In this document: in pieces, positions 36,209 through 44,485 of the stretch
How positions within the stretch are numbered: position 1 is the stretch's first letter
Layout: the number at the start of each line of letters is the position of its first letter
Source: Glaciecola blandensis
GTDB lineage: Bacteria; Pseudomonadota; Gammaproteobacteria; Enterobacterales; Alteromonadaceae
NCBI RefSeq assembly: GCF_031846165.1
Contig: NZ_JAVRIE010000003.1
Coordinates: forward strand, 393,645 to 457,644
Length of the DNA stretch: 64,000 nucleotides
Reading direction: 5' to 3'
Made by a program: the position numbers and the translations under genes
The notes under the pieces: generated by a model
The model's input: the letters and a program-made list of their open reading frames with translations, nothing else
Database searches by the model: none
What the model was told of the DNA's origin: nothing

Positions 36209-36212
36209 TGTG

Positions 36213-37247
36213 TTATTCTTGCTTGCTTCGAGCGCTGCTCTTTAAATAATTCAATGTGATATCAGGATGATCAGTGAATAGCCCATTGACCCGAATTGTG
36301 TCAATGGTGAGTTTTAATAGGCTCTCTGATGTCATAGCTTCAGGCAAATCATCGGCACGGAAAGTATATGGATGAACCTTCAAGCCCAGAGCTTGAGCAT
36401 TTGCAACAAGGCCAGTTTGTTGGCTTTCCTCGAATGAATAAATGTGTGGCAACCAAGGGCCAATACCTTGCGCGTAGCTAGCTATTTCTGTTAAACCTGC
36501 TTGAGTACGCAAATAATCATAATCTGCAGAGCTTTCGGCCCAATCGTTCTCAGCGATAAGCTGCACAAGTGGCGCAGTCACACCAAATTCATATTTTAGC
36601 CTTTTTAGGGTCGGCGGATAAAATGACTGTATAAAAATCTTCGACTGCTTATCAAGCAAGTCATGCTCTTTTAGCACATTCACCACAAAGAGGGTAATGT
36701 CTTTACCTTGCTCTAAATGCCATTCTGATGCCTTAATTTCGGGATAAAAGCCTACATTTTTACCGTGAATTTTATTCAGTAATTTTATGTGTTGAATATG
36801 CTGCTCAAGAGAAGCGACTTTAAATGCCGCTCTCCCTCGATAACGTTTAGGGTAAACCTGTTCACCTTGTATATTTTGTCGCTCATGAACAAATAAGGTT
36901 TGCAGTTCAGCCCATGTGAAATCGATGGCATAAAAACGGCCATCCTCGCGAAAGCGCTCAGGAAAGAGACTTTCAACATTTGTGACTGTATCAATGTGAA
37001 TATCATGCAACACAACGGGCACATTATCAGCGCTTAACACAATATCTTGTTCGATATAGTCTGCTCCTTGCATAAACGCTAAGGTGGCAGCATCTAAAGT
37101 ATGTTCGGGTAAATAGCCAGAAGCCCCCCTGTGAGCTATCACAGCAAATGAGGTTTCATTCTCTGTATTGAGTGAAGAAAGTGCTTCGCTTTGCGGGTCT
37201 TGCGACGTTGACAGCAATAAAAAAAACATCATCACTGTCATCATCAT
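36213..37247 (-). CDS. glpQ: Periplasmic glycerophosphodiester phosphodiesterase
   Basis: A 344-aa GDPD-family enzyme that hydrolyses glycerophosphodiesters to glycerol-3-phosphate and an alcohol. Catalytic motifs are AHRGASGYLPEHTL (His, Glu), YIEQDIVLSADNVPVVLHD (Asp and His) and GFYPEIKA (Glu). The methionine-rich hydrophobic start (MMMTVMMFFLLLS) is short but can serve as a signal peptide, as in periplasmic GlpQ. The ATG overlaps the gloA stop by one base (TAATG), so the two are co-translated. It converges on motY with a 4-base gap. Confidence 0.93.
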   Translation of the reverse strand: MMMTVMMFFLLLSTSQDPQSEALSSLNTENETSFAVIAHRGASGYLPEHTLDAATLAFMQGADYIEQDIVLSADNVPVVLHDIHIDTVTNVESLFPERFREDGRFYAIDFTWAELQTLFVHERQNIQGEQVYPKRYRGRAAFKVASLEQHIQHIKLLNKIHGKNVGFYPEIKASEWHLEQGKDITLFVVNVLKEHDLLDKQSKIFIQSFYPPTLKRLKYEFGVTAPLVQLIAENDWAESSADYDYLRTQAGLTEIASYAQGIGPWLPHIYSFEESQQTGLVANAQALGLKVHPYTFRADDLPEAMTSESLLKLTIDTIRVNGLFTDHPDITLNYLKSSARSKQE

Positions 37248-37633
37248 TACTTTCCTTCTTGAATAAGTTCTATCGCGTAACCGCTAGGGTCGCGCACAAA
37301 GGCGATGACAGTCTTGCCACCTTTCACTGGGCCTGGCTCTCTATAGACATCGCCGCCTTTCGCTTTTATTTGATCACACACAGCATAGATATCATCGACA
37401 CCAATTGCCAAGTGACCAAATGCGTCGCCGTGTTCATAATCAGTTTTACCCCAATTATAAGTCAGTTCTATGACAGTATTACTGTCCTCATCGCCATAAC
37501 CCAAGAAAGCGAGTGTATATTTGTACTCTTCGTTATCGCTTTGGCGCAACAAACGCATGCCAAGGGTATCAGTGTAAAAAGCAATAGACTCTTCGAGGTT
37601 GCCAACACGTAGCATGGTATGTAGTAATCGCAT
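37247..37633 (-). CDS. gloA: Lactoylglutathione lyase (glyoxalase I)
   Basis: A 128-aa metalloenzyme of usual length that converts the methylglyoxal-glutathione adduct to lactoylglutathione. Metal ligands are visible as His in MRLLHTMLRVG, Glu in TVIELTYNWG, His in GDAFGHLAIGVDD and Glu in SGYAIELIQEG. The product depends on glutathione, whose first synthesis gene gshA is about 10 kb away. AGGAG six bases before the ATG is strong. It is the first gene of a two-gene unit with glpQ. Confidence 0.96.
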   Translation of the reverse strand: MRLLHTMLRVGNLEESIAFYTDTLGMRLLRQSDNEEYKYTLAFLGYGDEDSNTVIELTYNWGKTDYEHGDAFGHLAIGVDDIYAVCDQIKAKGGDVYREPGPVKGGKTVIAFVRDPSGYAIELIQEGK

Positions 37634-37729
37634 TAAAATCTCCTATTTCGTTTTATAATTGCGTATCGACTGTTTGTGTTATCACAACTTCTGTGCTCTG
37701 AGGATGTGAACTTCACCTAAGCCAACTAT

Positions 37730-37962
37730 TCAAGGGTGATCAGTAAAATACTCTTCTATTAATCTTGTCGCAACTCTGTCAGCAATTGCAGCATCTAGCA
37801 CGATAACATCGACCTTTGCGATTCGAAATTCGTCCACCGAAGATAAATGCTGTATTGAAGAATCATGGGCATCAATGTTATGTCGGTTTGGCTATAGAGT
37901 TTAAAATCTTTGGGTAGCACTTTGAGAGCATAGTTTTACTTTGTCGTTATACAGGCTATCCT
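37730..37962 (-). pseudogene. Frameshifted remnant, possibly of a periplasmic substrate-binding protein
   Basis: The 400-base gap between gloA and the RsbQ-like gene contains protein-like sequence on the minus strand. One frame ends in FRIAKVDVIVLDAAIADRV followed by ATRLIEEYFTDHP and a stop at 37730-37732. Upstream it continues in another frame as VLPKDFKLYSQTD after a one-base shift near 37880, with further stops. The tail resembles the end of amino-acid-type periplasmic binding proteins. There is no start codon or ribosome-binding site, so it cannot be a functional gene. The family guess is weak. Confidence 0.35.
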
Positions 37963-38029
37963 TAGTGGTAGTAATAACATTGCGCTACGATAGTATCGCT
38001 AATGCAACTAATGGTCGAGTACGGTTTAG

Positions 38030-38836
38030 ATGATTTTAAATACCAATATCAAGGTCCGAAATAATATTAATATTATTGGCAATGGTGACAAAACAATTTT
38101 GCTTGCTCATGGCTTTGGCTGTGACCAAAAAATGTGGCGGTTTTTAACACCGATGCTTGAAAGAAACTTCAGGGTTGTTCTGTTTGATCATGTAGGTAGT
38201 GGACAATCGGATTTGTCATCATATGACAAAAAGAAATACTCTTCCCTAGATGGGTATGCAGAAGATATAGTTGAGATATGTGAACAATTGACGTTGAAGG
38301 ACGTTATATTCATAGGGCACTCGGTGAGCAGCATGATCGGTATGCGCGCAGCCATTCAATCTCCACATCTTTTCTCTCGTTTGGTTATGATCTGCCCTTC
38401 TCCTTGCTTTTTAAACTTTCCCCCTGAATATGCGGGAGGTTTCGAAAAAGAAGATTTAAAAGAGCTCATTAACCTGATGGATAAAAACTATATAGGATGG
38501 GCAAATTACCTAGCGCCTCTTGTGATGGGCGCTGATAATGAATCAGTACTTATTGATGAGCTAGAGGGTAGCTTTTGCTCTACGGACCCAAGATATGCCA
38601 AACCGTTTGCTGAAGTCACTTTTTTTTCTGACGATCGAGCTACGTTATCCCAAATATCTATGCCGACATTAGTTTTGCAGAGCGCTAACGATAACCTAGC
38701 CTCTGTAGACGTAGGGCGTTTCATTCATGAAAAAATTGCAAATTCTAAATTAAGCATACTAGAGGCTCACGGACACTGCTTACATATGACCCATCCGGAA
38801 GAGGTGTTTAACGAAATAGTCAGGTTTACTGCTTGA
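38030..38836 (+). CDS. RsbQ-like alpha/beta hydrolase (signalling type)
   Basis: A 268-aa alpha/beta hydrolase strikingly similar in pattern to Bacillus RsbQ and plant D14/KAI2. Matches include LAHGFGCDQKMW, VLFDHVGSGQSDLSSYD and FCSTDPRYAKPFAEVTFFS. The triad should be Ser98 (IGHSVSS), Asp221 (QSANDNLAS) and His249 (EAHGHC). RsbQ works with the PAS phosphatase RsbP, probably by delivering a small ligand. Here the next gene is a sensor diguanylate cyclase whose TTG start overlaps this stop (TTGA), so the pair is translationally coupled. The ligand is unknown. Confidence 0.88.
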   Translation: MILNTNIKVRNNINIIGNGDKTILLAHGFGCDQKMWRFLTPMLERNFRVVLFDHVGSGQSDLSSYDKKKYSSLDGYAEDIVEICEQLTLKDVIFIGHSVSSMIGMRAAIQSPHLFSRLVMICPSPCFLNFPPEYAGGFEKEDLKELINLMDKNYIGWANYLAPLVMGADNESVLIDELEGSFCSTDPRYAKPFAEVTFFSDDRATLSQISMPTLVLQSANDNLASVDVGRFIHEKIANSKLSILEAHGHCLHMTHPEEVFNEIVRFTA

Positions 38837-39723
38837 GTAATACACAGCTAGATTATTTTCCGTGTTTACTCATGACTACAGACATAGAAACCAATCAGGT
38901 TAGCTATTTAAATCAATATGCAGTTGACCTTATTGGCATACCCTTAAACCCTGCGGTCAGTCTATTTGATTTTATATCAAAGGCTTCATGGATCTTTTTT
39001 GAAAGCTATATTCGACCTGCTTTAATTAAGGATGGCCAGTGCACAGAAGTTCAAATAACCTTAGTTAGTCAAAAGCTTGGGAAAATTAATGCAGTTGCGA
39101 ATGTTTCTTTGATTGAGTCTGTTTTATTTTGGTCTATACAGACAGCTGAAAATAGGGACAAGCTTTATCAAGAGTTACTGTCAGCTAGAGAGCATTTGGA
39201 AAACCAAAACGAAAAACTATTAGAGCTAACACGCCTAGATCCCTTAACTTCCCTCCTAAATCGTCGAGCTGCGGCCGATGACTTTATGAAAATGGCAAAC
39301 CAATTAACGCGATCGTTTTGTCCAACATCATTTTTGATTATTGATATAGATTGGTTTAAAGAGATAAACGATAATCATGGTCATGGTGTAGGTGATGAAG
39401 TATTGACTAAGTTGGCAAATACTTTCAAAGAGGCATCAAGAAGCACGGATATCCTAGCTCGGTGGGGCGGGGAGGAGTTTCTAATCATTTTATTCAACTC
39501 AAACGTCATTGATGCTCAACTTTTTGCATCTCGCTTGCACGAAAAAATAAAATCAATCTTGCTACCAAATAGTGAACAGTTAACCGTGAGTATTGGAATA
39601 AGTGGTTTGAGGGAAAACGAACTGAAAGACAATGAGCTGCTAGATAAAGTATTAAAGCGAGCAGATACTGCGCTTTACAAAGCGAAAGAGAAAGGGCGCA
39701 ATCGAACCGAAATTCTTGAGTGA
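38833..39723 (+). CDS. Sensor diguanylate cyclase (PAS-like plus GGDEF)
   Basis: A 296-aa protein. Residues 1-105 form a PAS-like sensory domain (DYFPCLLMTTDIETNQVSYL at the start), then a coiled-coil linker (REHLENQNEKLLELTRLD) and a GGDEF domain (about 132-296). The active site is GGEEF at 212-216, intact, and the RxxD inhibitory site (RSTD, 203-206) is present five residues before it. It should make cyclic di-GMP from GTP with product feedback. It begins with TTG inside the stop of the RsbQ-like gene. The PAS domain is the likely receiver of the hydrolase signal, by analogy with RsbQ-RsbP. Confidence 0.88.
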   Translation: MSNTQLDYFPCLLMTTDIETNQVSYLNQYAVDLIGIPLNPAVSLFDFISKASWIFFESYIRPALIKDGQCTEVQITLVSQKLGKINAVANVSLIESVLFWSIQTAENRDKLYQELLSAREHLENQNEKLLELTRLDPLTSLLNRRAAADDFMKMANQLTRSFCPTSFLIIDIDWFKEINDNHGHGVGDEVLTKLANTFKEASRSTDILARWGGEEFLIILFNSNVIDAQLFASRLHEKIKSILLPNSEQLTVSIGISGLRENELKDNELLDKVLKRADTALYKAKEKGRNRTEILE

Positions 39724-39842
39724 CTATAACAATATGAATGTTTTGACTGAGTATAAGCTAAACACGCTTAATTCGTGCTAACTCAGACCTGAACAGACAC
39801 TGACCCGTTTTTCACACTAAAAAACTAGCGCAAAAAAGCGAT

Positions 39843-39876
39843 GAAGCTAAATACTCGCGCTTGTGTAATTAGCTTC
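39843..39876. repeat. Inverted repeat between the GGDEF and DUF6326 genes
   Basis: GAAGCTAA (39843-39850) and TTAGCTTC (39869-39876) are perfect arms around an 18-base spacer. It lies between two convergent genes. It could act as a weak terminator, although neither side has a good T-run. Confidence 0.4.
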
Positions 39877-39901
39877 TTTGTTTAGGCTTTATTGATGCAT
39901 T

Positions 39902-40312
39902 CTATGGCGTTTTGTCTTGTTTCCAAGTAAATGCCAAATAGATGATAAGCAAGCCGGTAAAAATCTCAAAGGTGCTGAAGAACATAAAGTAAATTGCGCC
40001 TCCCATGCTCACCGTTGCAATTTGTACTGAAGTGGTAATGATACCTGCCACAATATTAAAATATCTATTGAGTTTAAAAGTTAATGTCCCAGACAAAACA
40101 ATCATGATCATAGGAACTTGCATTATAAAGGAAAACATCAATAAGAATTCGTCTGTGATTTTCATGTTACCTACTGCACCGGATAAAAATGCTTTTAGAT
40201 AATCGGCATCGTGTAAAATAAATACATCGCAATAGATATAATTCACGGTTAGGTAAATCCAAAGCAAAGATAATAAGTTTTTACGTTTGCCATCCGGTTC
40301 AAAAATTTTCAT
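39902..40312 (-). CDS. DUF6326-like small membrane protein
   Basis: A 136-aa protein with four probable helices: NLLSLLWIYLTVNYIYCDVF, the MFSFIMQVPMIMIVLSG region, IVAGIITTSVQIATVSMG and FEIFTGLLIIYLAFTW. The start KRKNLLSLLWIYLxxNYIYCD fits the DUF6326 pattern as I remember it. AGAGG lies just before the ATG. Function is unknown. It is divergent from a membrane-anchored AraC regulator, which may control it. It belongs to the accessory block beside nth. Confidence 0.7.
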   Translation of the reverse strand: MKIFEPDGKRKNLLSLLWIYLTVNYIYCDVFILHDADYLKAFLSGAVGNMKITDEFLLMFSFIMQVPMIMIVLSGTLTFKLNRYFNIVAGIITTSVQIATVSMGGAIYFMFFSTFEIFTGLLIIYLAFTWKQDKTP

Positions 40313-40383
40313 TGTATTCCTCTCTTTAAATATAAGTTTTTTAAGTGGTAAGTCGTTTGATATTTGTTTCTATGTGAAAGGTG

Positions 40384-40395
40384 CCTAAATTTAGG
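40384..40395. promoter_or_regulatory. 12-bp palindrome in the divergent DUF6326/AraC promoter region
   Basis: CCTAAATTTAGG is a perfect palindrome in a 268-base intergenic region that otherwise holds only AT-rich sequence. It is about 70 bases from the DUF6326 start and is a possible operator. Confidence 0.4.
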
Positions 40396-40580
40396 TGTGT
40401 TGTCGTTCAAATGGGCATATTGGAACGTTTTATTTAATTATTTTTAATTTTTGTTCGTTATTTGTTAGGTATGGGCATCGATGCTGGTTTAGATACATCG
40501 GTTATTTTGGATTAGCGCTTGGTAGCTTCATTGATTCTTTAACTATACAATTGCGGTACATTACACATTAGTGATCTTTA

Positions 40581-41720
40581 ATGGTTAACCTTCTTCCCAC
40601 TATTTTATATTCCTGCATGATAGGAATAACAATATTTGCCTTGTTAGATGTTTTTCAAAGGCCAAACGAAAGGCAAAACTTTTTTCTCAAAGCGCTGTTG
40701 CTTTTGCTATTAATTCATCTAGGAGGGGAGTTATTTATCTATTCAGGTGCGTATGTCTATGCGCCGTACTTAGCTGGAGCGCAATTTCCATTTAGAGTGT
40801 TACTGGGCCCAGCTCTTTATTATTATGCTCATGCGACTATGTCATTAAACACCGTCGTCGCCAAAAAGGTCGTTGCGGCCACTTTAATTGGTCCCATTTT
40901 AGTCTTGCTGGTTATGACTCCTTTCTTATTCTTGATCAGCCCCGAAGAAAAACTAGCGTTAGCTCAGCCAGAAACACGAGATCCTCAGTTGTGGAAAATA
41001 GCGTTGTTTACCTGCATTGCCGCAACCTTCATATTCATTTCTTATACCGTGTTTTTCTTATACAAGGCATTAAAGTTACATAATTCGCATCATCAACAAT
41101 TGTTGGAGCGTTTTTCAGATATTGAACAAAAATCGTTAGATTGGTTTAAGCCTGTGCTGTTAGTTTGGGGAATAGTTTGGCTAATGTACGCGTTTGAGTT
41201 TTTCATAAATGCATTGGGATTACGGTGGTTTGGTACAGGCATCATTCTCCCGTGTTTTGAAGTTATCGCGTTGGCTGTTTTCCTCCAAAAAGCCTTAAGT
41301 CAGAAAAGACTTAATGAGTCAGACAAAGGTATTCCGCATAGTACAAAAATGAGTAAAAAGCACCGAACAGCATTAATTAGTGCCGAAAAAATGCAGTCAA
41401 TTGCTACAAAATTAGAACGAATAATGAAATCAGACAAAATCTTTTTAGAGGATAATTTATCTTTGAACCAATTGTCCGCTAGCATTGCCGAAACGGAGAA
41501 TCATATATCAGAAACACTGTCGCAACACCTAAATACTAATTTTTTTCAATACGTAAACAACTTTCGAATAGAAGAAGCTAAGTTAGCGTTACAGGACAAA
41601 AATAAGCTAATTACGAATATCGCCTTTGAAGTAGGGTTTAATTCTAAGACGACATTCAATACGGCTTTTAAAAAAATAGTCGGGCACAGTCCCTCTGCTT
41701 ATAGAAACACTCTACAATAG
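40581..41720 (+). CDS. Membrane-anchored AraC-family regulator
   Basis: A 379-aa protein with a membrane half (about seven helices, residues 5-240). A linker and a C-terminal AraC HTH domain (about 270-379) follow, containing ISETLSQHLNTNFFQYVNNF and VGFNSKTTFNTAFKKIVGHS. This architecture combines a 7TM sensor-like module with DNA binding, so it should sense a signal in the membrane. It is followed directly by the oldest nth fragment. The target is unknown, and divergent DUF6326 is a candidate. Confidence 0.88.
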   Translation: MVNLLPTILYSCMIGITIFALLDVFQRPNERQNFFLKALLLLLLIHLGGELFIYSGAYVYAPYLAGAQFPFRVLLGPALYYYAHATMSLNTVVAKKVVAATLIGPILVLLVMTPFLFLISPEEKLALAQPETRDPQLWKIALFTCIAATFIFISYTVFFLYKALKLHNSHHQQLLERFSDIEQKSLDWFKPVLLVWGIVWLMYAFEFFINALGLRWFGTGIILPCFEVIALAVFLQKALSQKRLNESDKGIPHSTKMSKKHRTALISAEKMQSIATKLERIMKSDKIFLEDNLSLNQLSASIAETENHISETLSQHLNTNFFQYVNNFRIEEAKLALQDKNKLITNIAFEVGFNSKTTFNTAFKKIVGHSPSAYRNTLQ

Positions 41721-41820
41721 TGAAATTGATTCATATTTTTCTCACTTCATTTGACTTACTTTTACCAATAAATTAGCAATAGCAATGCTTGTAATAAACG
41801 ACAGTAGGAAGTTCGACTCA

Positions 41821-41946
41821 ACTTTATCTTTAAACTCACCCAAATCTTCAACAACGTAACCGCCGCAGCCCGGCTTGCGGGCAATAGCAAGCTTAGTACG
41901 ATTGCTATCACAGTATACTTGCGTCTTCATAGCAATCGTTGGCCAG
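41821..41946 (-). pseudogene. Decayed 3' fragment of nth (copy A)
   Basis: The minus strand reads WPTIAMKTQVYCDSNRTKLA joined to IARKPGCGGYVVEDLGEFKDK. This is the C-terminal part of endonuclease III as encoded at 51716-52348, but with an in-frame loss of 36 codons between LA and IARK. Three of the four cluster cysteines are gone: the first by the deletion, the third by Tyr, the fourth by Gly. It has no start of its own. The orientation matches intact nth. Confidence 0.88.
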
Positions 41947-42134
41947 AAAAATAACATAAAGCTAGATATTGAAGTATGCCTCTTGTTGGTGTGTTTAAGG
42001 GGGTATGGAATTTTATAAATTCAAATAATGTTACAAATAGTTCCTTGCTTGATATGCAATGCTTACCTAATATTAGCAACAACTTTCGCAAGTGGTTGCG
42101 GATATAATATGGTTTGAATAAGAGAATAAAAGTC

Positions 42135-42671
42135 ATGACTAAAGAATCACATATTAGTAATCAATTGAAAGCGAATTATGCGTTCATGGCAAAGTCCGTT
42201 TTTGATTTACATTGTCTAATACAAAGCCAGTCGGAAGAGTTATATACCGAAAAAGAAATGGGTTTTCCTGTTTTTGCCTCATCTACATTATTATTTTTAT
42301 CTAGCGTAGAGAGCGCATCTATTATGCAAATTTCCCAAGGACTGAATTTGTCTCATCAATTGGCTTCTCAGCGTTTAAAAATAATGCTTAAGTTAAAATT
42401 AGTTGAAGGCATAAAAGATGATAATGACAAGCGAAGAACCTTGTATCACCTGACGCCTAAAGGAAAAGAAAAATCTGAGATACTCAACTTGTATTGTTTG
42501 GATGCTACGCACGCATTTAAAGACTTGTCTGACGAAATAGGTGTAGATATTCAAAGTGTCCTGAATTCAGCCATGACAGCACTTCAAAACAAATCTTTTG
42601 GAAAGCGTTTTCCTGAACACTTGCAATCCTATAAGCAACGAGTTGCTTTAAAAAAAGGTGAGAAGGCTTAA
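42135..42671 (+). CDS. MarR-family transcriptional regulator
   Basis: A 178-aa winged-helix regulator. The recognition region is IMQISQGLNLSHQLASQRLKI and the wing is VEGIKDDNDKRRTLYHLTPKG, typical of MarR proteins. It is followed two bases later by a CPBP membrane gene, so it may control that gene and itself. The frame can begin at TTG 42114. I chose ATG 42135 because AAGAGA sits about ten bases before it. The ligand is unknown. It is in the segment between nth copies A and B. Confidence 0.85.
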   Translation: MTKESHISNQLKANYAFMAKSVFDLHCLIQSQSEELYTEKEMGFPVFASSTLLFLSSVESASIMQISQGLNLSHQLASQRLKIMLKLKLVEGIKDDNDKRRTLYHLTPKGKEKSEILNLYCLDATHAFKDLSDEIGVDIQSVLNSAMTALQNKSFGKRFPEHLQSYKQRVALKKGEKA

Positions 42672-42672
42672 T

Positions 42673-43527
42673 ATGAACTCTACTAAAGACACCTATATCA
42701 CGCTCGCAACATTTTTGGCCTTCGTTATTGCTTTTTACTTCCTAGGATTTTGGCTGATATTTAGAATGGGGCAAGCAACGCCCCTCATGTTGTCAGTCGG
42801 CGCTGCTACGATTTTAACTTGTTTAGTTAGAAAGAAGAGCTTATCTGAGCTAGGTTGGAAATGGGGGAGTTGGAAAGTGCAATGGAAAAGCTATCTGATA
42901 CCCTTTTCTATTGCATTAGTGGCTTATTTACTTATTTGGTCTTTAGGTGGCGGTGGCTTATACAACAGTGAATTCTTAGCGGACAAAAAACAAAGCTATA
43001 ACTTAAGTGAATGGAATGATTTAAGTATATTTCTTTTTCATTTCTTTTTAGTCGCATGTATCAGCTTTGTAATGTCAATTCCGTCTATTTTAGGAGAAGA
43101 AATTGGATGGAGAGGGCTATTGGTTCCTGAGCTTTCTAAAATAACATCATTTACTGGGGTCGTGTTAGTGAGTGGCATACTCTGGTCTGCGTTTCATTGG
43201 CCGTTGATCTTTTTAGGTTTGTATGGGAATACCGATACATCGATTTACTATCAACTGTTTTTCTTTACCTTATTCATTGTTTCTAGCGGCACTATCATGG
43301 CTTATATCAGGTTAAAAACAGACAGTGTCTGGACCGCCGTTATGTATCATGGCGCTTCCAATATATTTATTCAAAAGGTATTTACGCCTATTACCATTAC
43401 AAACGAAAACTCAAGTTATTACATTGATGAATTTGGAGCTGTATTAGCGTTGGTAGCCACAGTTGTTGCATTTGCCTATTGGAGGAAAGGTGTAAAGGAG
43501 TTTTCTTCATTAGCTCAAAAAACTTAA
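42673..43527 (+). CDS. CPBP family intramembrane protease-like protein
   Basis: A 284-aa membrane protein with about eight helices. It contains the CPBP (CAAX-protease/bacteriocin-processing) motifs GEEIGWRGLLVPEL (EExxxR), FHWPLIFLG and MYHGASNIF, so the three metal/catalytic motifs are all present. Start ATG 42673 with GAAGG seven bases before is preferred over GTG 42658. Members cleave peptides within membranes, or serve as immunity or regulatory factors. The role here is unknown. It is paired with the upstream MarR gene. Confidence 0.87.
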   Translation: MNSTKDTYITLATFLAFVIAFYFLGFWLIFRMGQATPLMLSVGAATILTCLVRKKSLSELGWKWGSWKVQWKSYLIPFSIALVAYLLIWSLGGGGLYNSEFLADKKQSYNLSEWNDLSIFLFHFFLVACISFVMSIPSILGEEIGWRGLLVPELSKITSFTGVVLVSGILWSAFHWPLIFLGLYGNTDTSIYYQLFFFTLFIVSSGTIMAYIRLKTDSVWTAVMYHGASNIFIQKVFTPITITNENSSYYIDEFGAVLALVATVVAFAYWRKGVKEFSSLAQKT

Positions 43528-43657
43528 AACTCTGTCGATCGATATAGTCAGCAAAAGCAGCAATTGAATAAATTCAAAACAAGGAATACAGAGACACTCT
43601 GCGTCAAACGCCGCCCAACAGTAGTATATTTTTAATTTTACTGAATATTATGTACGT

Positions 43658-43672
43658 CGAATTTCGAATTCG
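43658..43672. promoter_or_regulatory. Inverted repeat upstream of the DUF4386 gene
   Basis: CGAATT-TCG-AATTCG forms a compact inverted repeat about 70 bases before the DUF4386 start. It is a candidate operator only. Confidence 0.35.
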
Positions 43673-43742
43673 GCGCATAAATCCCTTTCTTATCTGCCAA
43701 TATGCGGCGCTCACTGTGTACTGCAATAATTAGGGACCACAT

Positions 43743-44444
43743 ATGAAATTAAATACTAAAGGCCGATTGGCAGGCATTTTATATTTGCTACTCGTAATAA
43801 CAGGTATATTCAACTTAAAGTATGTACCAACTGAATTAATAGTTTGGAGCGATGCAGCGTTAACGCTGAGCAATATCTCATCATCGGAGTTTCTTTATCG
43901 ATCAGGTATTGTTGCCGGAATTCTCAGTTATGTAATTTATCTATTATTACCGCTTATTTTTTTCGATATTTTTAAAGATGTAAATCGGTGTCTTGCGGTA
44001 CTAATGGTTGCCTTTTCCGTAATAAGCGTTCCTATTTCACTATTTAACATGGTGGATAAAGTAAATGTTTTAACTTTACTCAGTGACGCTAGCTTTTTGA
44101 ATTCGTTAAGCACTGAACAAATTCAAACGAATGTCATGCTTTTACTTAGGTCGTATAACAATGGCATATCTGTCGTTCAAATTTTCTGGGGCTTATGGTT
44201 ATTTCCCTTAGGATATTTAATTTTTAAATCTGCGTACATCCCAAAAATGTTGGGTATTTTACTTATGTTAGGATGCTTCGGTTATTTGATTCTATTTTTC
44301 CAGCATTTTCTCTTTCCTGAGGTTGAACTCCCAGCATTTGTTTCATTGCCCGCTTCGTTAGGCGAACTAGGTACTTGTTTGTGGCTTTTAATCATGGGGA
44401 TAACAGATCGCTCTGTTAAACCAAGGTCTCAAATTCTGAAATAA
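43743..44444 (+). CDS. DUF4386 family membrane protein
   Basis: A 233-aa protein with six probable helices. The opening KGRLAGILYLLLVITGIFNL and later SYVIYLLLPLIFFDIFKDV, VVQIFWGLWLFPLGYLIFKS and IPKMLGILLMLGCFGYLILF follow the DUF4386 pattern. Function is unknown, and the family is often found beside stress or AraC-type regulators. GGGA precedes the ATG. It converges on an AraC gene. Codon use looks like the neighbours. Confidence 0.82.
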   Translation: MKLNTKGRLAGILYLLLVITGIFNLKYVPTELIVWSDAALTLSNISSSEFLYRSGIVAGILSYVIYLLLPLIFFDIFKDVNRCLAVLMVAFSVISVPISLFNMVDKVNVLTLLSDASFLNSLSTEQIQTNVMLLLRSYNNGISVVQIFWGLWLFPLGYLIFKSAYIPKMLGILLMLGCFGYLILFFQHFLFPEVELPAFVSLPASLGELGTCLWLLIMGITDRSVKPRSQILK

Positions 44445-44485
44445 ATTCACTCATTTTTAGATTGGGTTGTTTTTGATTGAACGAA

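Noticed and set aside
41742..41957. 71-aa open frame as a real small gene
   Set aside because: Its recognisable part is the decayed nth fragment, and the rest is flanking sequence without a ribosome-binding site.
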